From Bordetella sp. 02P26C-1 (GTDB lineage Bacteria > Pseudomonadota > Gammaproteobacteria > Burkholderiales > Burkholderiaceae_B): DNA of 64,000 nucleotides. This document shows, piece after piece, positions 36,110 to 45,768 of the stretch. A program made the position numbers and the translations under genes. The stretch's first letter is position 1. Every line of letters begins with the position of its first letter. The notes beneath the pieces are model-generated. The model made no database searches. It was not told the origin of the DNA and was given only the letters and a program-made list of their open reading frames with translations. The stretch covers positions 88,997 to 152,996 of the forward strand of contig NZ_WSJB01000021.1 of the NCBI RefSeq assembly GCF_009763255.1, given 5' to 3'.

Positions 36110-37465
36110 GTGATGACCAACGGCTTAGACGCGACAAACCCCATGCAGCGGCATTCGCCAGCGGACGCGGGCTCGGTGAACGGCGATCAGCTTCTCTTTT
36201 TCTCGGATAACCGTGATCTGGCCCACGCGCTTGCCCGGGCCCTGGACGGACTGGGGGCCTTGATTCGAGAGGCGCCGTCCAGAGACGATGTGGCGCGCGT
36301 GATCGCGCAATCGCGGCCACGACTCCTGTTTTTGGACTTCGCCTGCGACCGGGGCGATACTGACAAATGGACGCGGGCCGCCGAATTGGCGCGTACGCTC
36401 GCGCAGATCGCGCCCGACGTGCCTCGCATCGCCGTTGGCTCATTGTCTCGGCCCGAGGGTGCCATCGCGGCATTGCGTGCCGGTGTGGCGGACTTTGTTG
36501 ACCCGCTAGCCGCGCCGCAAGAAGTCCGGGACGCCGCTGAGTGCTTGCTGAAAACGTCGTCCTCTGCCGACAGAGCAGGAAAGACTTGCCGCGATGTGCT
36601 GCTGTTGGGCGCACGTCCGGGCGTGGGTGTGAGCACCCTGGCTGCGCATCTGTCGGCCTTGGTACAAGCCAGCCACACGCAGGCAGTCCGAAAGCAGAAG
36701 AGCGATGGAGCGCAAGACGGTGATCCGCCTGCCGCAACGACGCTGCATTCGAGCACTGCTTTGTTGGATCTGGGATGGCCGATTGGCGACGCACAACTCT
36801 ATGTGAACGTGACAGGCGGATTTGATTTCGCCGAAGCGGTGCGTAATCTGCAGCGCTTGGACGCGACCTTGCTTAGTTCTGCCATGGCGCATACGAATGA
36901 TGGGCTCAGCGTCATGGCCTTGCCGCCTGACCCTATGCAAATGAATCCGCTGTCCCAAACGGATTCGCTGCGAGCCTTCGAACGTCTGCAACAGCATTTC
37001 GACGTGATCGTCACGGATGCTGGCGGTTTTCCGAACCTCGAGTTCGTCGCCGGTTTGGCGCGATCGACCCAGCATATCTGGATCGTCACCGATCAGAGCG
37101 TGAGTGCATTAGTCAGTCTGGCTACGCTGCTGGAGGATCTGGAACGCCAGCACATCGCCCGCGACGCGTTAAAGCTTGTCGTTAACCGCTACGACGAACG
37201 TTACGGCATGACGGCACAGCAAATCGCTGATCGTTTTGGCATCGCGCTGCAGGCCGTGCTGCCTGATCGCAGCTTGGCGTTGATGAAGTGCATGAATCAA
37301 GGGCGTCTGCTGCATCTGGATGCCGAGCGCGATCCGTATGTGCGCGGCGTCAGGGCGCTCGCCACTCAGTTGACGGCGGGCGGTTCAACAGCACAGACCC
37401 GCGCAATGGCACCGCTAGCAGATTGGGCTACGGGTCTCTTTCGTCGGCGTAATTCGTCAACGTAA
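36110..37465 (+). CDS. tadZ: TadZ/CpaE-like ParA/MinD-family protein
   Basis: A 451-residue pilus-localisation protein. The N-terminal receiver-like domain (about 25-145) precedes a ParA/MinD ATPase-like domain. The expected deviant Walker A is LLLGARPGVGVSTLA (about 165-178), which lacks the two lysines of the KGGxGK motif, as reported for some TadZ proteins. The switch region LLDLGWPIGDAQLYVN is also altered. It probably directs Tad machinery to a pole rather than acting as a strong ATPase; this is inference. Start is GTG 36110 or ATG 36113. Confidence 0.9.
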   Translation: MMTNGLDATNPMQRHSPADAGSVNGDQLLFFSDNRDLAHALARALDGLGALIREAPSRDDVARVIAQSRPRLLFLDFACDRGDTDKWTRAAELARTLAQIAPDVPRIAVGSLSRPEGAIAALRAGVADFVDPLAAPQEVRDAAECLLKTSSSADRAGKTCRDVLLLGARPGVGVSTLAAHLSALVQASHTQAVRKQKSDGAQDGDPPAATTLHSSTALLDLGWPIGDAQLYVNVTGGFDFAEAVRNLQRLDATLLSSAMAHTNDGLSVMALPPDPMQMNPLSQTDSLRAFERLQQHFDVIVTDAGGFPNLEFVAGLARSTQHIWIVTDQSVSALVSLATLLEDLERQHIARDALKLVVNRYDERYGMTAQQIADRFGIALQAVLPDRSLALMKCMNQGRLLHLDAERDPYVRGVRALATQLTAGGSTAQTRAMAPLADWATGLFRRRNSST

Positions 37466-37509
37466 GCCCAGAGATATGCCCATGCCCACCGTATCGAAAA
37501 GGACCTGAC

Positions 37510-38868
37510 ATGATCATGACGGCCCCGATTCAATTCAGCGCCGAGGTGGACCAAAGCTTTGTCCGGTCGGCACGCTACCAAGAGGTAAAGAGCGACGCCT
37601 ATGAGCATCTGCTCTCGCGCATCGAAGAGCTGGGTGCGGAGTTCGGACGTTGGACGAGAGAGACCATTCAGGACTTCGTCCAAACCGAGGTTGCTTCCTT
37701 TGCGCGAACACGGCGCGTCGCCATCAACGAAGGCGAGATGCGCCATATCGGCGCGGCGTTGACAAAGGAGTTGGCGGGTCTAGGGCCGCTAGAGGACTTG
37801 CTGGCCGATCCGGGCGTCGAAGACATATTGATCAACGGCTATGACAATGTGTTCGTCTCGCGCGGAGGCAGGCTGGCGCGCGAGGTCTTGGAGTTTTCCG
37901 ATAATCAGCACGTCTTGCGCATTGTCCGCCGCATTCTCGCACCCATGGGGCGACGGCTGGACGAGTCCAACCCTATGGTGGATGCCCGCCTGCCCGATGG
38001 TGGGCGGTTGAATGCCGTCATCGAGCCGCTAGCTGTCGACGGCCCCATGGTGTCGATACGGAAGTTCCGCAAAGATCCGCTCAAGCCCTCTGATTTGCTT
38101 GCACTAGGCAGCTTCAATGACGATGTCTACCAGTTGCTGCAAACCGCGGTGGAGAATCGCTGCAATATCCTCGTGTCAGGCGGCACCAGCTCTGGTAAGA
38201 CTTCCCTGCTCAATGCCCTGGCGTACTTTATTCCTCATCATGAGCGCGTCGTGACCGTCGAGGACACGGCGGAGTTGTCGCTTAACCATCCCCACGTGGT
38301 CCGGCTGGAGGCGCGTCAGGGAGGATTCGACGGCGCGGGACAGGTGACGATACGCGACCTCATTCGCAACAGCTTGCGCATGCGGCCCGACCGCGTGGTT
38401 GTAGGCGAAGTGCGTGGCGCGGAAGTCATGGACATGTTGCAAGCGATGAACACCGGCCACGAAGGATCGATGGCGACCATCCATGCCAACTCACCGCGTG
38501 AATGTCTGTACCGGATCGAAATGCTAGCCGGATTCGCTGGTTTTCAAGGCAGCGAAGACAGTCTCAGGCGGCAAATCGCCAGCGCCTTGGATTTCATCGT
38601 CCAGGTTGGCCGGTTGCCCAACGGCAAGCGACGCGTGTTGTCCGTCACCGAGGTGACTGGTATGGGCGATACCGTCATCGCGACTCAAGAGCTCTACCGG
38701 CATGAGGAGGTCGTGTCAGCGGATGGGCAAGAGCAGGACGCCTGGGTGTGGTCGGGCGTGCATCCCCATAGCGCCAAATTAGGCAAATGGCGCGAAGCCA
38801 TGCGGGCGAAGGCGGTGGCCGAAGACGACGCTCACTATAGCGGTGGGTTCTGGGGCAGGAGGCGCTGA
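37510..38868 (+). CDS. tadA: Tad secretion ATPase TadA/CpaF
   Basis: A 452-residue hexameric traffic ATPase driving Flp fibre assembly. An N-terminal helical region is followed by the core: [19 protein letters not shown] (about 98-117), Walker [16 protein letters not shown] (223-237), Asp box VEDTAELSL, Walker [17 protein letters not shown] and the His box [21 protein letters not shown] lies 7 bases before the ATG. All catalytic motifs appear intact. Confidence 0.96.
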   Translation: MIMTAPIQFSAEVDQSFVRSARYQEVKSDAYEHLLSRIEELGAEFGRWTRETIQDFVQTEVASFARTRRVAINEGEMRHIGAALTKELAGLGPLEDLLADPGVEDILINGYDNVFVSRGGRLAREVLEFSDNQHVLRIVRRILAPMGRRLDESNPMVDARLPDGGRLNAVIEPLAVDGPMVSIRKFRKDPLKPSDLLALGSFNDDVYQLLQTAVENRCNILVSGGTSSGKTSLLNALAYFIPHHERVVTVEDTAELSLNHPHVVRLEARQGGFDGAGQVTIRDLIRNSLRMRPDRVVVGEVRGAEVMDMLQAMNTGHEGSMATIHANSPRECLYRIEMLAGFAGFQGSEDSLRRQIASALDFIVQVGRLPNGKRRVLSVTEVTGMGDTVIATQELYRHEEVVSADGQEQDAWVWSGVHPHSAKLGKWREAMRAKAVAEDDAHYSGGFWGRRR

Positions 38869-38870
38869 TC

Positions 38871-39794
38871 ATGTTGATAGGCATTCTGTACGCGCTTGCG
38901 CTCGTTCTGGTGCTGTTCGCCCTGCTGCTATGGCAACGTGCGCAGCGCCAGCAACGTCGACAAGATAGCGCGGCTTTCCTTAACGGCCGCATACAGCGTG
39001 TCCCAACGGCGGATAACGAACGGACGCGAAACGTGTCTGCGCAGCCGGGTTTACGTACGGGTGTAGAGCGTTGGGATACCCAGTTGCGCTGCGCGGGCAT
39101 CAAGCCCACACCAGCCTTTTATACGGCGCTCTGCGCGGTGTTATTCGGAGGCGTCGCTATTGCGCTGCTTCTGGGCGGTGTCATATCCGCGATTGCCGCG
39201 GCGATACTGATCAGTGTGACGATGTACTTTGGTATTTGGCTCCGAGCGAGCAAGCGCCGCGCGCGCATGTTCGATCAACTGCCAGAGATGCTCGACAACA
39301 TGGTCCGCATGATAACCATCGGCCATAGCATGTCAGCAGCATTCCAGAGCGCAGCCATGGCGACTGCCGAGCCGTTGCGGGAAGTGGTCGAGAGAGCCGC
39401 GCATCTTAGCCGCACGTCCCAAGAACTCGACGCCGCGCTAACCACCGTGGCCCGGCTGTATGACTTCGAAGAGCTTCACCTGCTTGCCTCCGTCGTCAGA
39501 GTGGCGCAGAAATACGGCGGCCGCAGCGACGTTGTGCTGGAACGCATCGCCGCCTTCATGCGCGATCTGGCTCAGGCGCGTGCGGAACTGGTTGCGGCCT
39601 CGGCAGAAATCCGATTGTCGGCATGGGTGCTGGCGCTGATGCCCTTGGGCATTGCTTGCTACATCATGATTACCAATAACGCGATGTTCATGGGGATGTG
39701 GAACGACGAGGTCGGTTTCAAGATGCTCATGATGGCGGCGGCCCTGCAGGCGGGCGGCTCGTTCTGGCTCTATCGCATGACCAAGTCGATTTGA
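38871..39794 (+). CDS. tadB: Tad platform protein TadB
   Basis: A 307-residue inner-membrane protein of the type II secretion F (GspF) family. It has an N-terminal helix (about 1-22), two helices near 80-125 with MYFGIWLRASKRRARMFDQLPEMLDNMVRMI, a cytoplasmic T2SSF domain and C-terminal helices (WVLALMPLGIACYIM and LMMAAALQAGGSFWL). An AGGAGG site lies 8 bases before the ATG, which is 2 bp after the tadA stop. It is expected to pair with TadC to form the assembly platform. Confidence 0.94.
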   Translation: MLIGILYALALVLVLFALLLWQRAQRQQRRQDSAAFLNGRIQRVPTADNERTRNVSAQPGLRTGVERWDTQLRCAGIKPTPAFYTALCAVLFGGVAIALLLGGVISAIAAAILISVTMYFGIWLRASKRRARMFDQLPEMLDNMVRMITIGHSMSAAFQSAAMATAEPLREVVERAAHLSRTSQELDAALTTVARLYDFEELHLLASVVRVAQKYGGRSDVVLERIAAFMRDLAQARAELVAASAEIRLSAWVLALMPLGIACYIMITNNAMFMGMWNDEVGFKMLMMAAALQAGGSFWLYRMTKSI

Positions 39795-39804
39795 GGAAGC
39801 GAGT

Positions 39805-40791
39805 ATGGATTCGCTCACCACATTCACCCCTGCACAACTGATGGCCGCCGCCTTGGTTTTAATCGCCATCGCGTGCGTGCTCATCGGCGCGCACATGATG
39901 ACTCGCTTGCGCGCCCAGTCGCGCACGGTCGCCGTCGTGGACCGCACGCTCGCCGCGCGCGGACCCGCGCAGCCCGATGCAAAAGAACCGGCGAACCCGC
40001 TGAGCTCACTGGCGCAGGGTACGGACGCATTGGGTAAGCGGCTTGGGTCAGGCAGTCTGGCCGAATCGCTCCTGCCGGCCGAAGACAACAAACTGTTAGA
40101 GCTCGCCGGCTATCCCAATATTGGCATCGCCCGCGCCCGCTACGTCGTACTGCGCTTTGGACTCGCGATACTGCTGCCTTTGACTGCCGTGGTAGTGCGC
40201 GTCACCTGGTTCGGTGCGGCATCATGGTTCGCCATTGTCACGACGCTGGTGCTGGGGTTCGCGATCGGCTACCTCTTGCCCAAATGGCTGTTAACCCGAC
40301 GGGTCAAGGCGCGCAAGGAACAGGCTGGCAAAGAACTGTCGCTTTTTATCGATTTGCTCCGCCTACTACAAGGGGTGGGCTTATCGGTCGATCAAAGCCT
40401 GCAAGTCATCATCAAGGACTTTGCTAGTGTGTTGCCGGTGCTGTCGCATGAATTCTCCGCCGCCTGTGCCATCTATGCCCGTGGGCGCACGCGTGAACAA
40501 TCTTTCTCACGTCTGATTCAGGATTTCGGTAATGACGATATCGCTGCGATCTGTCGATTGATTGAACAAGTGGACCGACATGGTGGCGCGGTACAAGAGC
40601 CGTTGAATCGGTTCTCACAACGGATCAGAGACAAGCGCCGCTTCGAGCTGAAAGAGCGCATCGGCCGTCTGACGGTCAAGATGACAGGCGTCATGATCGT
40701 CACGCTTATGCCCGCATTGTTGATTGTGACGGGCGGTATGGGATTCCTGGCCGTCATCAGAGGGCTATCGCGTATGGCAGGGGGAAATTAA
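39805..40791 (+). CDS. tadC: Tad platform protein TadC
   Basis: A 328-residue GspF-family membrane protein. The first helix is near 12-32, then come two helices near 113-160 and the T2SSF domain with KARKEQAGKELSLFIDLLRLLQGVGLSVDQSL, a DDIAAICRLIEQVDRHGG segment and a last helix near 295-318 (MIVTLMPALLIVTGGMGFLAV). It starts 10 bp after tadB, and its stop overlaps the tadD start by one base (TAATG). Confidence 0.94.
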   Translation: MDSLTTFTPAQLMAAALVLIAIACVLIGAHMMTRLRAQSRTVAVVDRTLAARGPAQPDAKEPANPLSSLAQGTDALGKRLGSGSLAESLLPAEDNKLLELAGYPNIGIARARYVVLRFGLAILLPLTAVVVRVTWFGAASWFAIVTTLVLGFAIGYLLPKWLLTRRVKARKEQAGKELSLFIDLLRLLQGVGLSVDQSLQVIIKDFASVLPVLSHEFSAACAIYARGRTREQSFSRLIQDFGNDDIAAICRLIEQVDRHGGAVQEPLNRFSQRIRDKRRFELKERIGRLTVKMTGVMIVTLMPALLIVTGGMGFLAVIRGLSRMAGGN

Positions 40792-41666
40792 TGATCCGAG
40801 CATGTAGTGGCGCGGCAGCGTGGTGTCTGTTGAGCTTGACCGTGTTAGCGGGGTGTCAAAGCTCGAATACGCAGTCCGCGTGGTCGCTGATTAAAGAGCA
40901 GCAAGAGCAGCAGGCACTCATGCAGCAGGCCGAGGAAGACGCTCACGCCAAGCGTCAGCCCACCGAGCCGCAGATTGCCTTGTCCATCATCCGCGAGGCG
41001 CAGCGTCAAGGCAAAGACTTTGCCGCACTCGCGTATATCGATGCTTATGAGCAGCAATTCGGTGCGGGGGCTGAGCTTGCCATCCTTCAAGCGGATTCGC
41101 TCAGGCGTACCGGACAAATCGAGAAGAGCGAGGCGGTATATCGCAGACTGATCACCAGTGCACAGGCTGCGCAGGCGTGGCATGGGCTGGGTTTGCTTGC
41201 CGGCGCGCGCGGTGATTATGTCCAGGCGGTACAGAACCTGGAGCGTGCCACGCGATTGGCTCCGACCAACGCCCAAATGTTGGGCGACTTGGGTTATGCG
41301 TATCTGCTGGGGGCCGACACAGCGGGTGCGCGCGTGCCACTTGGCAAGGCCGCCGAGCTCGAACCCACCAATGGAAAAGTCCTGGCCAATATGGCGTTGC
41401 TCTTGGTGCTGGATGGTAATACCGGTCAAGCGCAGCAGTTGATGGAGAGGGCGCAGCTGGATTCGGCGGCGCGTGCCGCGGTCTTCGAGCAAGCCGCCCA
41501 GATCCATCAACGAACACGCGCCCAGGCCGCGCTGATCGCGACGTCTCCAGCTGGCGCCTCCAATGTCGCGTCGGTGAAGGTTACCCGCTCCGATGCTGGC
41601 CATATCTCTGGGCCTATGCTGCAGCCCGTCATGGAACGCATGGTGCCCTCATCGTCGATGCAATAA
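40791..41666 (+). CDS. tadD: TadD-like TPR lipoprotein
   Basis: A 291-residue lipoprotein: signal ending LTVLAGC (Cys at 22), a Gln/Glu-rich coiled stretch at about 32-55, then tetratricopeptide repeats such as AWHGLGLLAGARGDYVQAVQ and AQMLGDLGYAYLLGADTAGA. TadD-type lipoproteins act as pilotins or scaffolds for the secretin. The lipidated N-terminus and TPR content fit that role. Translational overlap with tadC supports one operon. Confidence 0.92.
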   Translation: MIRACSGAAAWCLLSLTVLAGCQSSNTQSAWSLIKEQQEQQALMQQAEEDAHAKRQPTEPQIALSIIREAQRQGKDFAALAYIDAYEQQFGAGAELAILQADSLRRTGQIEKSEAVYRRLITSAQAAQAWHGLGLLAGARGDYVQAVQNLERATRLAPTNAQMLGDLGYAYLLGADTAGARVPLGKAAELEPTNGKVLANMALLLVLDGNTGQAQQLMERAQLDSAARAAVFEQAAQIHQRTRAQAALIATSPAGASNVASVKVTRSDAGHISGPMLQPVMERMVPSSSMQ

Positions 41667-41712
41667 AGCCGGTGACCGCGTCATCATTCTTCAACTCTCG
41701 AAAGCACCCACT

Positions 41713-42123
41713 ATGTCCCGCTCCTTATCTGGTTTGTTCCTGGTCTTGATCTCCATGCTGGCCGGGCCCGTGGCTGCGCAAACGCATGCCCCACTCGTGG
41801 ATAACGACGTGAATCGCCGAGCCATTCCAGTGGTGGATCTGGCGGCCGCGCCATCTCCGGCTCCCGCCGAGAATGCCGCTGTTTTAGGGTCGCAGCCCGA
41901 TGCCGTGGCCGCTTCAAGCGCGAGCACGGCAGTATCCGCCACGCGCCAGGGGTTTGGCGACGCGACGCGGAACCTGATCACGATGCAGGCTGAAGGTCGC
42001 GCGGCAGGCGCTGAACTTCCCATGCTCGGGCCAGTTTCCACGGCGTCCTGGAATCGCTACCTGGGCAGCTTCTCCATGCCCATCCCGCAATGGTTTGCCG
42101 AGAAGGTAAAGACCGAACAATAG
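41713..42123 (+). CDS. DUF3613 protein of the Tad locus
   Basis: A 136-residue exported protein: signal peptide MSRSLSGLFLVLISMLAGPVAAQ, an Ala/Pro/Ser-rich variable middle, and a conserved C-terminal block GDATRNLITMQAEGRAAGAELPMLGP followed by a WNRYLGSFSMPIPQWF motif, which matches DUF3613. Such proteins occur in Tad clusters of Burkholderiales; the molecular role is unknown. ATG 41713 is chosen for its signal peptide; the frame is open further upstream across the end of tadD. Confidence 0.85.
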   Translation: MSRSLSGLFLVLISMLAGPVAAQTHAPLVDNDVNRRAIPVVDLAAAPSPAPAENAAVLGSQPDAVAASSASTAVSATRQGFGDATRNLITMQAEGRAAGAELPMLGPVSTASWNRYLGSFSMPIPQWFAEKVKTEQ

Positions 42124-42178
42124 GCCTTGGTCATTCGTCATTGAGCTGGGCGCGACGCGCGCTGCCTCCTGGATCCTC

Positions 42179-44272
42179 ATGAAACCGTATCCGCACCCTA
42201 TCTTCGCGCAGCCATCGCAGCGTGGCTCGATTCTGGTATCGGCTGTGTTTGCGATTCTGATCTGCCTGGCGGTCCTGATGTCTGCCCAGATCGGCTATCT
42301 GTACTACATGAAGCGCGAACTCCAGAAGGCCGCCGATCTGTCTGCCTTGTCGGCGGTGCAAGTGTTAGCGCCCACCGGATCCGCCGCCGATTGTGCGCCA
42401 GGGGCCAGCGTTTTTTTGGCCGCGCGGGCGAGCGCGAGCGAGAACGGTCAATCATTTATGGACGCAGTCACGCCCGCTGACGTGACGGTGCGATGCGTGG
42501 TGTGGGATCCCAAACGCACTCAGGCCGACGGTTCACATGTCTTCGAGCCGGGTCCGGGCGAACGGGTCAACGCGGTTCAGGTCCGCATCGATAAATCACT
42601 CAGCTCGCTTTTCCCTAGCGTGATATCCGGCTGGATGGGAGGCGCGCAGGCCAGCGTGGTCGCCACGGCCGCTTCCACAGATCCCATCGCGGCGTTCTCC
42701 GTCGGCTCTCGCCTGCTGCGCTTGGGGTCAAACGGCCTTGTCGGCAAACTGTTGGCCTCGCTGGGCGCGACGCCGCAACAACTCACCGTATTGGACTCCG
42801 CAGGTCTGCTGAACCTCAACATCACGCCATCAGGTCTGCTGAAAGAGCTCAATCTGCCCTTGTCGGCATTGGCAGGGGTTGGCACACCCGAGCAGTTGGC
42901 GTCATTGGAATCGGTGAAGCTCGGCGCGCTGCTTAACGCCACGTTGGCGCTGGTCGAGCGCGGCAGCGGAACGGCCCAGGCACAGGTCGGACTGCTCGCC
43001 GATATGGTCAATGTGCTGCTCGCAGTCGCGCCCGTGAACGCGGATATCAAACTGTTTGGCGACGGCGGTCTATTCGATGTGGATTTGGCAACCGACGCAC
43101 AAGCGGCATTGCTGGCCGACATTGGAGTCGCCAGTATTCTCCAGACCGGCTTGATGATTGCGAATGGAGACAACCTGATCGATTTAGGCCTCGATGTACC
43201 GCTGCTTGGCGTAACCAGCAAGGTGCGCGTGGTCGAGCCGCCGGCGATTCGGATCGGTGGCGTGGGCACGTCGGCGAGTACCGCAGGCATCCGTGTATAT
43301 CTGTACGCAGATACTGGGAACATTCCCTTTTTCGGCCAAGTGTTGGGCGCGATGAAGACACATGTGCGTCTGCCATTGATCCTGGAAATAGGGCAATCCG
43401 AGGCCAAACTGACCAGCGTGTGCGAAGCCCCGCTGGCCCCGCAACAGGCCGTGCTGAAGGTGAAGTCATCCGTCGCCAATGTATGCCTGGGTAAGTTCCA
43501 GAACATGTCATCCATTGACGATTTTTTCTCGGCAGACAATGCATGTGTCGAAGAAACCTTCACCTCGGTTCAGCCCTTCGAAATTTTGAATGTGCTCGGG
43601 ATTCTTCCCATTAAGAGTCACATTGCTTTGCCAGTTTTCCGCGAGGGGCAGGGCGTGCCAGTTACGTTAACGGCACCTCCATCGGAGGATTCAACCGCCA
43701 CGGTAGCTGCAACGAACATCGATCTGACCGAATTAAGCAAAGACGTTGCAGACGCGGTAGTCGCAGGCGTATTGGGTGATCTAACCGGCCGAAAAGAGGA
43801 AATCCCTCAGGACAAAGCGAAGGACATTGCTAAAGGTCTGGTCGGCAGTGAAGGGCTGGGCCGATCCATCTCCGATGTCATCAACAACTTGAATTGGTCT
43901 ACGCAGGAAATGAACAGGCTGGGAGAGCGCGTGAAGAATGGTGGCTTAGTGGGCTTCCTGGGCAGCACGCTCACCGTCGTGGGCAACGTACTGGACACGG
44001 TTCTCGGCGTCACCGCCGACACGGTGTGCCTGTTGGGAATGACCACAGACAACATCCGCAACTGCCGCATCAACGGCGTGACAACCCTGGGTCTGACGGG
44101 CACCAACGCCTTTAGCGGCCTGCTCAACGTTGTCTTCGCGCTGCTGCAGCCGCTACTTGACCCACTTTCCTTACTCGTGCAGAAGCTGCTCGCCCTGCTG
44201 GGCGTGAACCTGGGCGAGGCCGACGTATCGCTCCTATCCGTTGATTGCGGCAAACCTCGGCTCGTGTATTGA
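42179..44272 (+). CDS. tadG: TadG-like protein (DUF2134)
   Basis: A 697-residue protein. The prepilin-like N-terminus is PSQRGSILVSAVFAILICLAVLMSAQIGYLYY followed by KRELQKAADLSALSAVQVL, the TadG hallmark. The remaining roughly 620 residues are an extracytoplasmic, leucine-rich part with repeated short blocks (for example around residues 215-300) and seven or so Cys. It ends in helix-rich LLQPLLDPLSLLVQKLLALLGV. TadG proteins are membrane-anchored components of Tad machines; the exact role is not settled. It follows the DUF3613 gene by 55 bp. Confidence 0.88.
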   Translation: MKPYPHPIFAQPSQRGSILVSAVFAILICLAVLMSAQIGYLYYMKRELQKAADLSALSAVQVLAPTGSAADCAPGASVFLAARASASENGQSFMDAVTPADVTVRCVVWDPKRTQADGSHVFEPGPGERVNAVQVRIDKSLSSLFPSVISGWMGGAQASVVATAASTDPIAAFSVGSRLLRLGSNGLVGKLLASLGATPQQLTVLDSAGLLNLNITPSGLLKELNLPLSALAGVGTPEQLASLESVKLGALLNATLALVERGSGTAQAQVGLLADMVNVLLAVAPVNADIKLFGDGGLFDVDLATDAQAALLADIGVASILQTGLMIANGDNLIDLGLDVPLLGVTSKVRVVEPPAIRIGGVGTSASTAGIRVYLYADTGNIPFFGQVLGAMKTHVRLPLILEIGQSEAKLTSVCEAPLAPQQAVLKVKSSVANVCLGKFQNMSSIDDFFSADNACVEETFTSVQPFEILNVLGILPIKSHIALPVFREGQGVPVTLTAPPSEDSTATVAATNIDLTELSKDVADAVVAGVLGDLTGRKEEIPQDKAKDIAKGLVGSEGLGRSISDVINNLNWSTQEMNRLGERVKNGGLVGFLGSTLTVVGNVLDTVLGVTADTVCLLGMTTDNIRNCRINGVTTLGLTGTNAFSGLLNVVFALLQPLLDPLSLLVQKLLALLGVNLGEADVSLLSVDCGKPRLVY

Positions 44273-44414
44273 TCACGTTCATCATGTCGAACGAACCGCG
44301 CCATCGCCACTTTTATTCTCGGCACCGATCGCCAAGCCAAGCCGCACAGTTCAATACCATGCCATCTTCGTCATTAACTGTTAAATTCTCGCGTCATCAT
44401 TTTTGGGAGGTTGC

Positions 44415-45122
44415 ATGACTCTTCGTAAACTTCATCGCGCCGCGCGTAGCGCCACGGTGATCGCAGCATTGTTTACGCTGGCCGCATGCGCCGCCATCAC
44501 CCCGCAGGACCGCCAGGCCGTGGCCGAGCAAAGCACTCCGGTGCAAACGCCTGCCCAGCTCGAGGCATCCAGCGCACCGGCCGCATCAATCAGCTCTACC
44601 GCCGATGCGCTGCGATCACTCATCGAAAGCCGACAGGTCGTCGAACTGCGCACCACGTACAACGGCACCTATGGCGCGAGCCTGCTATTCAAGCCCGAGG
44701 ATCTCGTCTACTACGTCGCCTTATTCCAGCAAAAGGATTTCTGGCGAGTCGTGCAGACACTGTCGGAAAGCCAGGCGGAAGCGATGTACCGTGCATTCAG
44801 CCAACAGTCCGCCGAACTGGCAGAAGTCGAGATTGCGCGCATCAAGCTGCAGGCCGAATACGCTCAATCCGAACGTCTCTTGACCATCCGCAATCAAGAG
44901 CTCGCTGTACTCCGCGCGGATCAGGCCTTGCGCGATCAACAAGCCCAGCAAGTCGCCGCCCGTCAGGAAGAGGCTCGCCAACAAGCGACGGCTTTATCCG
45001 CGCAAGAGGAACAGCTGCGTAATGAACTGGCCGTTATGCAGCGCCAAATCGAAGTATTACGCGCTCAACAGGCGGAGCTCAATCTGGCGAAAGAAGTGCA
45101 ATCGGATCTACTGCGTCGCTGA
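44415..45122 (+). CDS. DUF2968 family lipoprotein
   Basis: A 235-residue lipoprotein; the signal has lipobox LAAC (MTLRKLHRAARSATVIAALFTLAAC). The first third carries SLIESRQVVELRTTYNGTYGASLLF, the DUF2968 block, and the last 120 residues are a long Gln/Glu/Ala-rich coiled coil (from about 115). GGGAGG lies 4 bases before ATG, a strong site, so this start is preferred over the upstream in-frame TTG. It follows tadG by 142 bp. Co-regulation with the Tad genes is possible; function unknown. Confidence 0.86.
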   Translation: MTLRKLHRAARSATVIAALFTLAACAAITPQDRQAVAEQSTPVQTPAQLEASSAPAASISSTADALRSLIESRQVVELRTTYNGTYGASLLFKPEDLVYYVALFQQKDFWRVVQTLSESQAEAMYRAFSQQSAELAEVEIARIKLQAEYAQSERLLTIRNQELAVLRADQALRDQQAQQVAARQEEARQQATALSAQEEQLRNELAVMQRQIEVLRAQQAELNLAKEVQSDLLRR

Positions 45123-45173
45123 GGCTGATAGCCAGGGCAGGCATGGCGTCCCGATGACGCCGGCCGCGCCCTG

Positions 45174-45680
45174 CTACTGCAACCGATCGTCGTTGAGAAA
45201 ATCCGGCAGCGCCATGATCTCGATGCCTTCTTCGGTCAAGGCAGCTCGCTCCTCGGCCGTTGCCGTGCCGCGTATCGGGCGTTCGTCGGCTTCGCCGGAC
45301 TGAATGCGCCGAGCCTCTTCGGCAAACGCCGGGCCGACATCTTCGGTATTGCGGATAATGCGCCGCATCTCTTGCAAGACCGCTGCTTGTATACGCGCGA
45401 TAGCCTCATGGTCGGCGCTGGCGACGGCAGTTTCCGTCGAGCGCGCAGGCGCGGCAGCAGGGGGATTGGCCGCAACGGCATTGGCCTGCGACGAGGGCTC
45501 ACGCAGGTGGGACACGTTCAAATGCGGCGCCGACAATTTCTTGGTGATATTGGCGGAATCGCACACCGGACACGTGAGCAGCCCACGCGCTTGCTGCGCG
45601 TCATAGTCTTCATGCGAACTAAACCAGCCCTCGAAAAGGTGGCCTTGATCACACTGCAGGTCGAATACTTTGAGTGCCAT
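45174..45680 (-). CDS. DUF1178 family protein
   Basis: A 168-residue cytoplasmic protein. The N-terminus is ALKVFDLQCDQGHLFEGWFSSHEDYDAQ, followed by a CPVC pair, which with the first Cys suggests a zinc-ribbon-like site, then a conserved AVLQEMRRIIRNTEDVG helix and an AEEARRIQSGEADERPIRG block, the DUF1178 pattern. ATG 45680 is chosen for this conserved N-terminus; the longer frame is not. It is convergent with the DUF2968 gene and follows efp on the same strand after its terminator. Function unknown. Confidence 0.87.
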   Translation of the reverse strand: MALKVFDLQCDQGHLFEGWFSSHEDYDAQQARGLLTCPVCDSANITKKLSAPHLNVSHLREPSSQANAVAANPPAAAPARSTETAVASADHEAIARIQAAVLQEMRRIIRNTEDVGPAFAEEARRIQSGEADERPIRGTATAEERAALTEEGIEIMALPDFLNDDRLQ

Positions 45681-45702
45681 GACGATAAGGTTAGCCCGAT
45701 AG

Positions 45703-45726
45703 TAAAACGGCGCCCGCAGGCGCCGT
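45703..45726 (-). terminator. Terminator of efp
   Basis: Perfect 8-bp stem ACGGCGCC / GGCGCCGT with a four-base loop, followed on the minus strand by TTTTA. It lies 43 bp after the efp stop and just upstream of the DUF1178 start. Confidence 0.82.
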
Positions 45727-45768
45727 CCTGGAACTGCCGCCGACATCGCGGCAGCCCGGGCGAGTCAA

